Assembly (NCBI RefSeq): GCF_900101905.1
Contig: NZ_FNAJ01000005.1
Location: 124,001-188,000 of the forward strand
Origin: Myxococcus virescens
Lineage (GTDB): Bacteria; Myxococcota; Myxococcia; Myxococcales; Myxococcaceae
Reading direction: 5' to 3'
Length of the DNA stretch: 64,000 bases
Shown here: positions 1-8,970 of the stretch, piece after piece
How the letters are laid out: each line of letters begins with the position of its first letter
Position numbering within the stretch: the first letter of the stretch is position 1
Translations under genes and position numbers: made by a program
Notes under the pieces: generated by a model
Seen by the model: only the letters and a program-made list of their open reading frames with translations
Database searches by the model: none
Told to the model about the DNA's origin: nothing

Positions 1-1338
1 GACTACGGCCTGCCGCCTCGCGAGCGCCTGCCGGACCGCGACGATCCGAAGGCGAAGCAGGACAACTACATCCGCCAGGACTCGGACTTCATCACCTTCG
101 AGGCCACGGTGAGCACGGCGAAGGACCAGATTGCCATTGCCCCGGGCTACCTGGAGAAGGAGTGGACCGAGGGCAACCGCCGCTTCTTCCACTACCGGAT
201 GGACAAACCCATCCTCAACTTCTTCTCCGTCCTGTCCGCGCGCTACGAGGTGATGCGCGACACATGGCGCGACGTGAAGCTGGAGATCTACCACCACCCC
301 ACGCATACCTTCGCGCTGGACCGGATGATGCGCGGCATGAAGGACACGCTGGAGTACTGCAGCGAGAACTTCGGGCCGTATCAGCACCGGCAGGCCCGCA
401 TCCTGGAGTTCCCCCGCTACGCGAGCTTCGCCCAGTCCTTTCCCAATACGATTCCGTATTCGGAGGCGCTGGGCTTCATCGCCCGCGTGGAGGACGGACG
501 CGCCGACGACGTGGACTACCCGTACTACGTCACCGCGCACGAGATTGCCCACCAGTGGTGGGCGCACCAAGTGGTGGGTGCGCGCGCGCAGGGCGCCACG
601 ATGACGTCGGAGACGATGTCACAGTACGCCGCGCTGATGGTGATGAAGCACCGCTTCGGGCCGAAGAAGATGAAGCGCTTCCTCAAGTTCGAGCTGGACC
701 GCTACCTCGCTGGCCGCGCGTTCGAATCGAAGAAGGAGGTGCCGCTGGCACGGGTGGAACAGCAGATGTACATCCACTACCAGAAGGGCAGCCTCGTCAT
801 GTACGCGCTGCAGGACTTCATCGGCGAGGAGCGGGTGAACCGCGCCCTGCGCCGCTACGTGGAGAAGGTCCGCTTCCAGGGCCCGCCGTACACCGGCTCC
901 TCCGAGCTGCTGGGCTTCCTCCGGGAAGAGACGCCGCCGGAGTACCAGTACCTCATCGAGGACCTGTTCGAGAACATCACCCTCTACGACAACCGCGCCG
1001 TCTCCGCGCAGGTGCGGCAGAACGACCAGGGCACCTGGGACGTCACCCTCAAGGTGACGTCGAAGAAGTACCGCGCCGATGAGAAGGGCGAACAGACGGA
1101 GGTGGACTTCAACGACTGGATGGACGTGGGCGCGCTCGACGAGCGCGGCGAGGCCATCTTCCTGGAGAAGCGCCGGGTGACGAAGGGTGAATCGGAGTTC
1201 ACCTTCACCGTTCCCGTGAAGCCCGTCCAGGTGGGCATCGACCCGCTCAACGTGCTCATCGACCGCACGTCTACCGATAACGTGACGGAGCCCTCCGTCG
1301 CGTCCACGGTAGCGCTGGGGAGCCCGTCCACGCCCTGA
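1..1338 (+). CDS. M1-family zinc metallopeptidase, C-terminal part (5' end outside window)
   Basis: The frame is open from base 1, so only the last 445 residues are visible. The gluzincin motif HEIAH is at visible residues 180-184, followed by QWWAH, with a Glu in TSE at about 204 as third zinc ligand. This is the pattern of M1 aminopeptidase-like proteins. A beta-rich tail follows (about 320-430). In bacteria, M1 domains of this subtype are often the C-terminal half of long proteins that begin with ABC-2-type membrane segments, but whether that holds here cannot be seen. The gene ends 4 bp before the stop of the convergent DUF2378 gene, leaving no room for a separate terminator. The peptidase fold is secure; substrate and full architecture are unknown. 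Confidence 0.85.
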   Translation, partial: DYGLPPRERLPDRDDPKAKQDNYIRQDSDFITFEATVSTAKDQIAIAPGYLEKEWTEGNRRFFHYRMDKPILNFFSVLSARYEVMRDTWRDVKLEIYHHPTHTFALDRMMRGMKDTLEYCSENFGPYQHRQARILEFPRYASFAQSFPNTIPYSEALGFIARVEDGRADDVDYPYYVTAHEIAHQWWAHQVVGARAQGATMTSETMSQYAALMVMKHRFGPKKMKRFLKFELDRYLAGRAFESKKEVPLARVEQQMYIHYQKGSLVMYALQDFIGEERVNRALRRYVEKVRFQGPPYTGSSELLGFLREETPPEYQYLIEDLFENITLYDNRAVSAQVRQNDQGTWDVTLKVTSKKYRADEKGEQTEVDFNDWMDVGALDERGEAIFLEKRRVTKGESEFTFTVPVKPVQVGIDPLNVLIDRTSTDNVTEPSVASTVALGSPSTP

Positions 1339-1342
1339 CGGG

Positions 1343-1879
1343 TCAGCGCCAGCGAATGCGCAGGTCGAAGCCGTCGGGCGGCTCGTAGCGTTCCACGTTC
1401 GCCTGGGGCTCGGTGGCGCCGGCCTGCCGCAGCGCACCTTCACAGGTGCCCGCGGCGGCCTCCGCCGGGAACGGGTAGCCCCGGAAGCGGACACGCCAGT
1501 CCGCCGGCCCCAGGGATTCCACCTGGATGTCCACCGGGGAGAAGACGGAGCTGAAGCTCAGCGACACGCGCTTCATGGCGCGCTCGGGTCCGGCCACCTT
1601 GAGGGCAATGCCCACCACCTTGCCCACCAGGGTGTCGAAGTAGCTGCGCACCAGCTCCCGCCCCAGGGTCCGGTAGGCCGACTGACGGTCCATGCCCTGG
1701 TAGCGGTAGCGCACCGTCGCATCCTGACAACCCACGAACACGGCCGCCGGATAGGTGGCGCGGGGCTTGTCCATGTCGAAGCCCGCGGCCAGGAACTCGG
1801 CCTGGAGCTTCGCGTCGGGTTGCGCCAGGCGGACCAGGGATTCGAACAACGTTGATTGAACAGTGACTTCGGCTGGCAT
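1343..1879 (-). CDS. DUF2378 (TIGR02265) family protein
   Basis: This 178-residue protein matches my recollection of a myxobacteria-specific paralogous family of about 180 residues. Features I used are an N-terminal segment with LFESLV, the central YRTLGRELVRSYF stretch, and a C-terminal half rich in beta strands with VRFRGYPF. No catalytic motif, signal peptide or membrane segment is visible, so it is probably cytosolic. The ATG at 1879 is the first in frame and I see no strong ribosome-binding site before it. It converges on the M1 peptidase gene with a 4-bp gap. Function is unknown for the family; I infer nothing beyond membership. Confidence 0.75.
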   Translation of the reverse strand: MPAEVTVQSTLFESLVRLAQPDAKLQAEFLAAGFDMDKPRATYPAAVFVGCQDATVRYRYQGMDRQSAYRTLGRELVRSYFDTLVGKVVGIALKVAGPERAMKRVSLSFSSVFSPVDIQVESLGPADWRVRFRGYPFPAEAAAGTCEGALRQAGATEPQANVERYEPPDGFDLRIRWR

Positions 1880-2381
1880 CGGTGGCGCGGCACCCTAGGG
1901 GAGTCAAGCGGTGCGGGAAAGCGGATGCACCGGCGTTGTTTGACTCGCCAACGTCCGCGCTCAGTCGCCGCGAAGGCCGCCGGGGCCAGGCGGTTGGGGC
2001 CGGGCCAGCAACGTAGGCGGCATCCCCAGCTCCACGGGCATGAAGTAGACATGGATGCCTCACATCACTCCCGGCGTCTCAGTGAGTGAGAATGAATCAT
2101 CCCATCCGGCGACGAAGCGGTCCTTGTGACCTGTGGCGACACAAACGTCTCGCGCGTCGAGAATCCAGAGCAACAGCCCGAAGTCGCTCCCAGCGGCCGT
2201 CTTCCGACTCATGACGAAAGACGCGCACGGGCCCAGGAACAAGGGACATGGCGGAGCCTCACAAGTGTCAGACAGTCCTGAGAGGATGTCCCCAGGCGCC
2301 AATGCCAGAGGGGGAGCCCCGCGCGACATCCGTAACAGGAATTGAGTGAAGAAACCTGGCCTCGGCCGTTTCTCACCAACT

Positions 2382-2398
2382 TGAGACGTCGTGTCTCA
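2382..2398. promoter_or_regulatory. Operator-like inverted repeat upstream of mchA
   Basis: TGAGAC, a 5-bp spacer (GTCGT), then GTCTCA: six-base arms, perfectly complementary, centred about 122 bp before the mchA start. The size and A/T-flanked setting suit a dimeric regulator, but no regulator gene lies next to the cluster and the site matches no consensus I know. Confidence 0.4.
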
Positions 2399-2412
2399 GA
2401 GGGCACACGGCT

Positions 2413-2440
2413 GTGACACATGCTGTAACCCATTCATACA
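2413..2440 (+). promoter_or_regulatory. Weak sigma70-like promoter candidate for mchA
   Basis: GTGACA (5 of 6 to TTGACA) is followed after 16 bp by CATACA (3 of 6 to TATAAT). The region is A/T-rich and about 70 bp before the mchA ATG. The -10 match is poor, so this is only the best candidate I can find by eye. Confidence 0.2.
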
Positions 2441-2511
2441 CAACCAATCTCGAGAGTTAAGAATACAACCTTGGCTTTACGAGCAATCCGCTATTGGCGT
2501 AGGTTTTAGAT

Positions 2512-5500
2512 ATGAGCGCAGTGTCCAATATTGAGCATGACCCCATCGCAATCATTGGCATCGGCTGCCGCTTTCCAGGGGGCGCGAAGTCACCACGCCA
2601 CCTCTGGGAGCTGCTCACCCAGGGCCGCTGCGCCATCGTAGAAGTCCCGAAGGAGCGATGGGACCACCGCCGGTACTACGACCCGGACCCAGACAAGCCA
2701 GGCAAGACGTACGTGCGGGCGGGAGGCTTCCTGCAGGAGGCCATCGACACGTTCGACGCGGCCTTCTTCTCCATTTCGCCCCGGGAGGCGGCGACGCTCG
2801 ATCCGCAGCAGCGCCTGCTCGCGGAGGTCGCGTGGGAGAGCCTGGAGGACGCGGGCCTTCCGGCGGACAAGCTCGCGGGCAGCCCCACGGGGGTCTACGT
2901 CGGCGGTTTCATGCTCGACAGCATGCTCACGCACATGGGGCCGATGAACCGCGAGCTCATCGGACCGCACACGGCGGTGGGCTCCACGATGACGGTGCTC
3001 TCCAACCGCCTGTCGTACATGTTCGACTTCCAGGGGCCGAGCATCTCCCTGGACACGGCGTGCTCCTCGTCGATGGTCGCCGTCCACCTGGCGTGCCAGG
3101 ACCTGCGCAGCGGCACCACCTCCCTGGCGCTGGCGGGTGGCGTCAACGTCATGTTCCGGCCCGAGATCTTCGTGGCCATGAGCAAGGGCAAGTTCCTGTC
3201 GGCGGACGGGTACTCCAAGAGCTTTGATACCCGCGCGGACGGCTACGGCCGTGGCGAGGGCGCCGGCATCGTGGTGCTCAAGCGGCTCTCCGACGCGGTC
3301 CGAGACCAGGACCGCGTCTACGCCGTCATTCGAGGAACGGGCGTCAACCAGGACGGCCACAGCGAGTCCATGACGGCGCCGAGCTCTCGCGCGCAGGAAG
3401 CGCTGATTCGCCGCGTCTGCGCCAGCGCCGCGTTGGACCCCACCGAAATCCATGCCTTCGAGGCCCATGGCACGGGCACCGCCGTGGGAGACCCGGCGGA
3501 GCTGGGAGGCCTGGGCGCCGTCTCCAAGCGCGAGGACGGCCAGGGACCGTGGGTCGGCTCGCTCAAGGCCAACATCGGGCACCTGGAGGCCGCGGCCGGG
3601 GTGGCCGGCCTCATCAAGGCGAGCCTGTGCCTGCAGCACCGGCAGTTGCCCCCGCAGGCCAACCTGCGCAACCTCAACCCCGCCATCCCCTTCGACACGC
3701 TGGGCATCCGCATCCCGCGCGCGCTCGAAGCGCTCGCGCCCCGGAAGGACGAGCCGCTGCGGATGGGCGTCAACTCCTTTGGCTATGGCGGCACCAACGC
3801 CCACTGCGTCATCGAGCAGGCCCCGTCCGCCGTATCGCAGGCCCGCGCCGACGCGCCCCCGGCGCCGCTGCTCCTCCCCCTCTCCGCCCGCAGCCCCGAG
3901 GCGCTGCGCGCCCTGGCTCGGTCCTACGCGGAGATGCTCGCCGCGCCGGCGTCGGCCTCGCTGCCGGACATCTGCTTCTCCGCGGCCACGCGACGCGCCC
4001 ACCATGAGCACCGGCTGGCGCTGCTGGCGACGGAGGACGTGGCCGACCTGACGGCGCGGCTGGAGTCCTTCGCGTCGGGCAACCCCGCCGAGCTGGGCGC
4101 TTCTGGCCGGACGCTCCAGGCCGCGGATGCCCGGCCCGTCTTCGTGTTCACCGGCATGGGGCCCCAGTGGTGGGCCATGGGCCGGGAGCTCTACGCGCAG
4201 GACGCGCTGTTCCGCGCCACCCTGGACCGCTGCGACGCCCTCTTCCAGCGGCTGGCGGGCTGGTCGCTGCTGGAGCAGATGCTCGCGGATGAGAAGTCCT
4301 CCAACATGGCGCGGACGGACATCGCGCAGCCCGCGAACACGTTCCTCCAGATTGGCTTGCTGGAGATGTGGCGGCGCGCGGGCATCACGCCCGCGGCGGT
4401 GATTGGCCACAGCGCGGGCGAGGTCGCGTCGGCCTATGCCGCCGGCCGCTTCACGCTGGAGCAGGCCATGCTCGTCATCTACGAGCGCAGCCGCATCCAG
4501 GCCAAGGCCGCGGGCCAGGGAAAGATGGCCGCCGTGGGCCTCTCCGAGGAAGGCGCGCGCGCCGCCATCCGGGGGCGTGAGGACCGGGTCTCCATCGCCG
4601 CCATCAACGGCCCCAACGCGGTGACGCTGTCGGGTGACGCGAAGGCCATCGAGGAGATCGCCGCGGAGCTGGAGGCGCGCGGCGTGTTCCAGCGCATCCT
4701 CAAGGTCGAGGTGCCGTACCACAGCCCCGCCATGGAGGGCCTGAAGCCAGAGCTGCGCCGCTGCCTGGCCGCGCTGAAGCCTTCCGCCGGGCACCTGCCC
4801 ACCTACTCCACCGTCACGGGCGGGCGCATCGAAGGCATTGCCTACGACGCGGAATACTGGTGCGACAACATCCGCGAGCCCACGCTCTTCGCGAAGGCCG
4901 CCGGGCAGATGCTGAAGGACGGCTACCGGCTCTTCATCGAGCTGGGGCCCCACCCCGTGCTGCTGGCGTCCATCAAGGAGTGCTGCGCGGAGGCCCGCGT
5001 CGAGGGCCGCGTCCTCACCTCCCTCCGGCGGCAGGAGCCCGAGCTCAAGACGTTCACCAAGGCCGTGGCCGAGCTCTACGTCGCGGGCATTCCCATCGAC
5101 TGGAGCGGCCTCTATCCGCAGGGCTCGCGCTACACCCCGCTCCCCACCTACCCCTGGCAGCGAGAGAAGCACTGGCACGAATCGGAGGAGGCCCTCACGG
5201 ACCGTCGGGGTTCGGACGAGCATTCGCTGCTCGGCCCCCGCGTCTCCGCGCCGTTGCCCACCTGGGAGCGCGGGCTCAACGCGCGCTTCCTGCCGTGCCT
5301 CCAGGACCACCGCGTCCGGGGCTCGCTCGTCGTCCCTGGCGCCACCTACGTCGAGCTGGCGCTCGCCGTTCGCCGCGCCATGGGCCTCTCCGAACCGCAT
5401 GCACTGGAAGAGGTGCGGTTCGAGAACGCGCTCGTCGTCACCGGCCATGACGAGCCCGTCGTCCGGACCACGTACGACGAGGCGGCGCAGACGGTGACCA

Positions 5501-8500
5501 TCTACAGCCGGCCGCGCGACAACCGCACGGCGTGGACCCGTCACGCCACCGCGCGCATCCGCCGGAACGTCCACACGCCACCGGAGACACGGGCCCGGGT
5601 GAGCGAGCTCGGCATCCACGCCGAGGCGCCGCTCGACACCGAGGCGCTGTACCGGATGCTGGCGACGCGCGGGCTCGAGTATGGCCCCAGCCTGCGCGGC
5701 ATCCGCACGCTGCGCCGCAACGAGAAGGAACTGCTGGCCGAGATTGTCCTTCCCGAAGCGGAAGTGGCGCGCATCACCGCGGATTCGCAGATGCTGCTCG
5801 ACCCCGTGTGGTTGGACCCGTGCCTCCAAGCCATGGTGTCCTGGCTTCCCGAGGACGACGCGCGGCTCTACCTGCCCATGGGCTGCCGGAGCATCCAGCT
5901 CTCCGCCCCTCCCGCGGCCCACGCGCCGCTGTGGTGCCATGCCCGGATTCGCGCGCGCACGGCCCACAAGCTCGAATGCGACATCACGCTGCTGGACGGC
6001 GAGGGACGGGTGTCCGCGAAGCTGACGGGCGTCGAGTGCGCCGCGCTCGCGGACCGTGAGGAGTCCGTGCCCAGGCCCGCGTTCTACGACTGGACGTACA
6101 CGCACGCCTTCGAGGCCACCGCCGAGGAGCTGCCCGCGAAGAGCCAGGGCACGTGGCTCGTCTTCGCCGACCAGGGCGGAATCGGCGCCGAGCTCACGCG
6201 TGAACTCCAGCGGACCGGCATCCAGGACCTGGTCCTGGTGACGCGGGGCGAGATGTTCGTCCGCGAGTCCAACCACCGCTTCCAGGTTCGTCCCGGAAAC
6301 GCGGAGGACGTCCGTTCCCTCGTGGAGGCCGTGGGCCGTGTCCGCATCCAGCACGTTGCCTACCTCGCCGGCCTGGACGCGCGTCCGGGAGTCGAGTCGA
6401 ACGACGTGCGGGCGCTGCTCGACGTGGTGCTGGCCCTGGCGCCGGGCGATGGCGCGTCGCTACGCATCGTCACCCGCGACGCACAGCGCGCGGCCCCGGG
6501 CGACGGCCTGGGCGCGCTGTCCGCCACGCCGCTGATTGGCTTCGCGCGCGTCATCCCCGCGGAGTTCCCACACCTGCGGACCCGCTCCATCGACCTGCCG
6601 AAGGACGCCTCGGCGTCGCAGCCGGAGCTGATCGAGCGCCTTGCGCGTGAGCTGCTGGCGGAGACGCAGGAGGAGGAGGTCGCGCTGCGTGACACCCGCC
6701 GCTTCGTCCGCCGCCTCAGCGCGAAGCCCCTTCCGGAGTGGGAGGCCCAGACGAAGGGCACGCCCGCGCCGGCCGGTGTGGAGCAGGTGTTCGAAGTCGC
6801 CCTCGACGGCGCCGAGCGCCGACCGCGTCGCGCCACGCGCAAGCAGCCCGCGCGCGGAGAGGTCGAAATCAAGGTCACCCACGTGACACTGACCCGCGCC
6901 GCGGCCGTGCAAGGCCGGCGTGCGTCCGACACGCACTGGCCGCTGGAGGTGGGCGGCGTGGTCGTCGCGGTGGGCGAGGCCACCCCGGGCTTCACGTCCG
7001 GCCAGGTGGTGCAGGCGCTGGTCGCGCAAGAAGCGCCCGTGGTGGGCACGCACGTGGTGCTGTGCCTGGACCGGGACTTCGTCAGCGTCGGCACGTCCCA
7101 GGGAAGGCTGCTGCCCTTCCTCGGCGCGGAGTACGCGCTCCATGTACATGGCCACCTCCAGACCTCCGAACGGCTCCTCGTCATCGGGGACGCCGGTGGC
7201 GTGGGGACCGCCGTGGTCGAGCTCGGCTGCGCCGCGGGAGCCCGGACGGCCATCATCCTGGACGGCGACACGCGGCAGGTGCCAGAGGGCGTTCGCGTCT
7301 TCGACCGGCGCTCGCCTTCCCTCTCGGAAGACATCCTGGAGTGGACGGACGGCGCGGGCGTGGACCTGCTGGTGAACGCGTCCTGCGACGCGGAGCCCAC
7401 CCTCACCAGTGTGCTCGGGTCCTTCGGCCGCTTCGTCGATGCGGGCCCGCTCGCTCCGGCGGAGGGTCTGTTCGCCACCGCCTGGCCCCGTGGCGCGGCC
7501 TGCGCGCGCGTGGACGTCGCGGCCATGCTGCGCCAGCGTCCCCACGAGGTCGCCGCGCGGCTCCAGTCCGTCCTCGGCCGGTTCCAGACCCTGCCGGCGC
7601 TGCCGTCCGAGTCCTGGCCCATCACTCGCGCCGAGGAGGCACCGGCGTGGCTGGCGGAGCATTCGCGGGACCAGGGGCTGGCCCGGCTCACGCTGACGTT
7701 CGCCGATGGTGAGCCGCTAGCGCTCGCGCCGGCGGCGGACGAGCCGCTCTTCGATGCGAACGCCACGTACCTCGTCACCGGCGGCTTTGGCGGGTTCGGC
7801 CTCGCGCTCGCCCGTTGGATGGTCGCGGAGGGTGCGCGGAACCTCGTGCTCACCGGTCGCAAGGGCGCCTCCACGCCGGAAGCCAGACAGTTGGTCCAGG
7901 ACCTGGAGGCGGCCGGCGCTCGCGTCACCGCGGCCGCCGCGGACGTCAGCAGCATGGACGACATGCGGGCGCTGTTCGCGCGCATCGACGCCACGCACCC
8001 GCCGCTCAAGGGCGTGCTGCACACGGCGGCCGTGCTGGACGACGCGCCGATGCCCGACCTGAACCTCGAGCGCATCCAGCGCGTCATGTCTCCCAAGGCG
8101 GGCGGCGCGTGGATTCTTCACGAGCTGACGCAGGACCGGCCGCTGGACCTCTTCGTCCTGTTCTCGTCCGTCGCCGCGCTGATTGGCAACCCGCGTCAGG
8201 GCAACTACGTCGCGGCGAACAGCTTCCTCGACGCGCTCGCGGAGCACCGAGCCGCACGAGGGCTGGCGGCCATCAGCATCCACTGGGGCGTGCTGGGTGA
8301 GTTCGGCATGGCCCAGGACGAAGCGGTGCGAACCTACCTCGAATCGCTCGGCCTCAACCCGATGGCGCCCGCCACCGTGTTGACCGCGCTCAAGCGGGTG
8401 CTGCGCCTGCGCACGCCGCAGTTGGGCCTCTTCGACGTGCAGTGGTCCAAGCTGGGCCGCGCCGCCCCGCACCTGGGCAAGTCCGCCAGGACGTCACACC

Positions 8501-8970
8501 TGCTGGGCAGTGCCCAGGCTGGCGCACAGAACGAGGCGGACCAGCTGCGCGGACATCTGTCGGGGCTGGCCCCCGAGTCCCGGCAGCCGGAGCTGGAGAA
8601 GTTCCTCGTCGAACGGCTCGCCACCATTCTCCAGATTCCCATGGAGCGGGTGGAACCGCAGAAGCCCCTGTCCCTGCTGGGCGTGGACTCGCTGCTGTCG
8701 ATGCAGGTCCAGCGGACCATCCGCGAGGCGCTCGGCATCGAGATTCCCGCGCTGGAGCTGCTGCGCGCCGGGAGCCTGGTGGAGGTCGCCACCAACCTGT
8801 CATCGAAGTTCGACGGGCCCGCTGCCGCCGCCGCTGCGCCCGCGCCGGAACCGGTGACGGAGGAAGCCGAAATCGAGCAGCAGGTGAACAGCATGTCGGA
8901 GGGTGAGCTGGACACGATCCTCCAGGCCATGCTCGCCGCGCAGACGGCGCAGGAGAGGGAGACGGCATGA
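2512..8970 (+). CDS. mchA: Iterative type I polyketide synthase MchA (myxochromide acyl chain)
   Basis: This is a single PKS module of 2152 residues. KS (about 10-430) has active Cys184 in DTACSSS, His in EAHGTGT and GHLEAAAG. AT (about 540-860) has Ser634 in GHSAGE and VPYHS at the specificity position, unlike textbook malonyl (HAFH) or methylmalonyl (YASH) types. DH (about 905-1190) has His933 in HxxxGxxxxP. A divergent ER-like region (about 1420-1720) keeps GGVG. KR (about 1745-1930) has TGGFGGFG, LDD, Ser1886 and Tyr1899. ACP has Ser2060 in GVDSLL, and a C-terminal helical tail resembles a docking segment. There is no loading domain. The known product family carries a polyene acyl chain, so I infer that this one module works repeatedly and that ER is largely silent. 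The stop overlaps mchB by ATGA. Confidence 0.9.
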   Translation: MSAVSNIEHDPIAIIGIGCRFPGGAKSPRHLWELLTQGRCAIVEVPKERWDHRRYYDPDPDKPGKTYVRAGGFLQEAIDTFDAAFFSISPREAATLDPQQRLLAEVAWESLEDAGLPADKLAGSPTGVYVGGFMLDSMLTHMGPMNRELIGPHTAVGSTMTVLSNRLSYMFDFQGPSISLDTACSSSMVAVHLACQDLRSGTTSLALAGGVNVMFRPEIFVAMSKGKFLSADGYSKSFDTRADGYGRGEGAGIVVLKRLSDAVRDQDRVYAVIRGTGVNQDGHSESMTAPSSRAQEALIRRVCASAALDPTEIHAFEAHGTGTAVGDPAELGGLGAVSKREDGQGPWVGSLKANIGHLEAAAGVAGLIKASLCLQHRQLPPQANLRNLNPAIPFDTLGIRIPRALEALAPRKDEPLRMGVNSFGYGGTNAHCVIEQAPSAVSQARADAPPAPLLLPLSARSPEALRALARSYAEMLAAPASASLPDICFSAATRRAHHEHRLALLATEDVADLTARLESFASGNPAELGASGRTLQAADARPVFVFTGMGPQWWAMGRELYAQDALFRATLDRCDALFQRLAGWSLLEQMLADEKSSNMARTDIAQPANTFLQIGLLEMWRRAGITPAAVIGHSAGEVASAYAAGRFTLEQAMLVIYERSRIQAKAAGQGKMAAVGLSEEGARAAIRGREDRVSIAAINGPNAVTLSGDAKAIEEIAAELEARGVFQRILKVEVPYHSPAMEGLKPELRRCLAALKPSAGHLPTYSTVTGGRIEGIAYDAEYWCDNIREPTLFAKAAGQMLKDGYRLFIELGPHPVLLASIKECCAEARVEGRVLTSLRRQEPELKTFTKAVAELYVAGIPIDWSGLYPQGSRYTPLPTYPWQREKHWHESEEALTDRRGSDEHSLLGPRVSAPLPTWERGLNARFLPCLQDHRVRGSLVVPGATYVELALAVRRAMGLSEPHALEEVRFENALVVTGHDEPVVRTTYDEAAQTVTIYSRPRDNRTAWTRHATARIRRNVHTPPETRARVSELGIHAEAPLDTEALYRMLATRGLEYGPSLRGIRTLRRNEKELLAEIVLPEAEVARITADSQMLLDPVWLDPCLQAMVSWLPEDDARLYLPMGCRSIQLSAPPAAHAPLWCHARIRARTAHKLECDITLLDGEGRVSAKLTGVECAALADREESVPRPAFYDWTYTHAFEATAEELPAKSQGTWLVFADQGGIGAELTRELQRTGIQDLVLVTRGEMFVRESNHRFQVRPGNAEDVRSLVEAVGRVRIQHVAYLAGLDARPGVESNDVRALLDVVLALAPGDGASLRIVTRDAQRAAPGDGLGALSATPLIGFARVIPAEFPHLRTRSIDLPKDASASQPELIERLARELLAETQEEEVALRDTRRFVRRLSAKPLPEWEAQTKGTPAPAGVEQVFEVALDGAERRPRRATRKQPARGEVEIKVTHVTLTRAAAVQGRRASDTHWPLEVGGVVVAVGEATPGFTSGQVVQALVAQEAPVVGTHVVLCLDRDFVSVGTSQGRLLPFLGAEYALHVHGHLQTSERLLVIGDAGGVGTAVVELGCAAGARTAIILDGDTRQVPEGVRVFDRRSPSLSEDILEWTDGAGVDLLVNASCDAEPTLTSVLGSFGRFVDAGPLAPAEGLFATAWPRGAACARVDVAAMLRQRPHEVAARLQSVLGRFQTLPALPSESWPITRAEEAPAWLAEHSRDQGLARLTLTFADGEPLALAPAADEPLFDANATYLVTGGFGGFGLALARWMVAEGARNLVLTGRKGASTPEARQLVQDLEAAGARVTAAAADVSSMDDMRALFARIDATHPPLKGVLHTAAVLDDAPMPDLNLERIQRVMSPKAGGAWILHELTQDRPLDLFVLFSSVAALIGNPRQGNYVAANSFLDALAEHRAARGLAAISIHWGVLGEFGMAQDEAVRTYLESLGLNPMAPATVLTALKRVLRLRTPQLGLFDVQWSKLGRAAPHLGKSARTSHLLGSAQAGAQNEADQLRGHLSGLAPESRQPELEKFLVERLATILQIPMERVEPQKPLSLLGVDSLLSMQVQRTIREALGIEIPALELLRAGSLVEVATNLSSKFDGPAAAAAAPAPEPVTEEAEIEQQVNSMSEGELDTILQAMLAAQTAQERETA

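Larger units (their letters stand above)
1880..2511. other. 632-bp intergenic region upstream of the mch operon
   Basis: The region separates the DUF2378 gene from mchA and is divergently flanked. The last 120 bp are clearly more A/T-rich than the surroundings, as expected for a promoter region. They hold a perfect dyad (2382-2398) and a weak promoter-like pair (2413-2440), listed separately. A small - strand open frame (2060-2329, 89 codons) contains a plausible peptide stretch (FGLLLWILDARD) but has no clear ribosome-binding site or family I recognise. I cannot tell whether it is the remnant of a gene. No RNA gene or repeat is visible. Confidence 0.6.

Noticed and set aside
2060-2329. Small - strand frame upstream of mchA (89 codons)
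   Set aside because: No ribosome-binding site or known family. It could be a gene remnant but cannot be supported from this sequence alone.
2471-2487. TTGGC...GAGCAAT as a possible sigma54 promoter of mchA
   Set aside because: Only 8 bp separate GG and GC, while sigma54 promoters need 10.
2512-2545. A loading module at the start of MchA
   Set aside because: The KS begins at about residue 10 with a normal active Cys. No starter ACP, CoA-ligase or KSQ is present.
2590-6354. 1254-codon open frame on the - strand inside mchA
   Set aside because: It is the antisense shadow of a GC-rich PKS gene. Its peptide is Arg/Gly/Ala-rich with no domain, while the + strand holds full PKS motifs.
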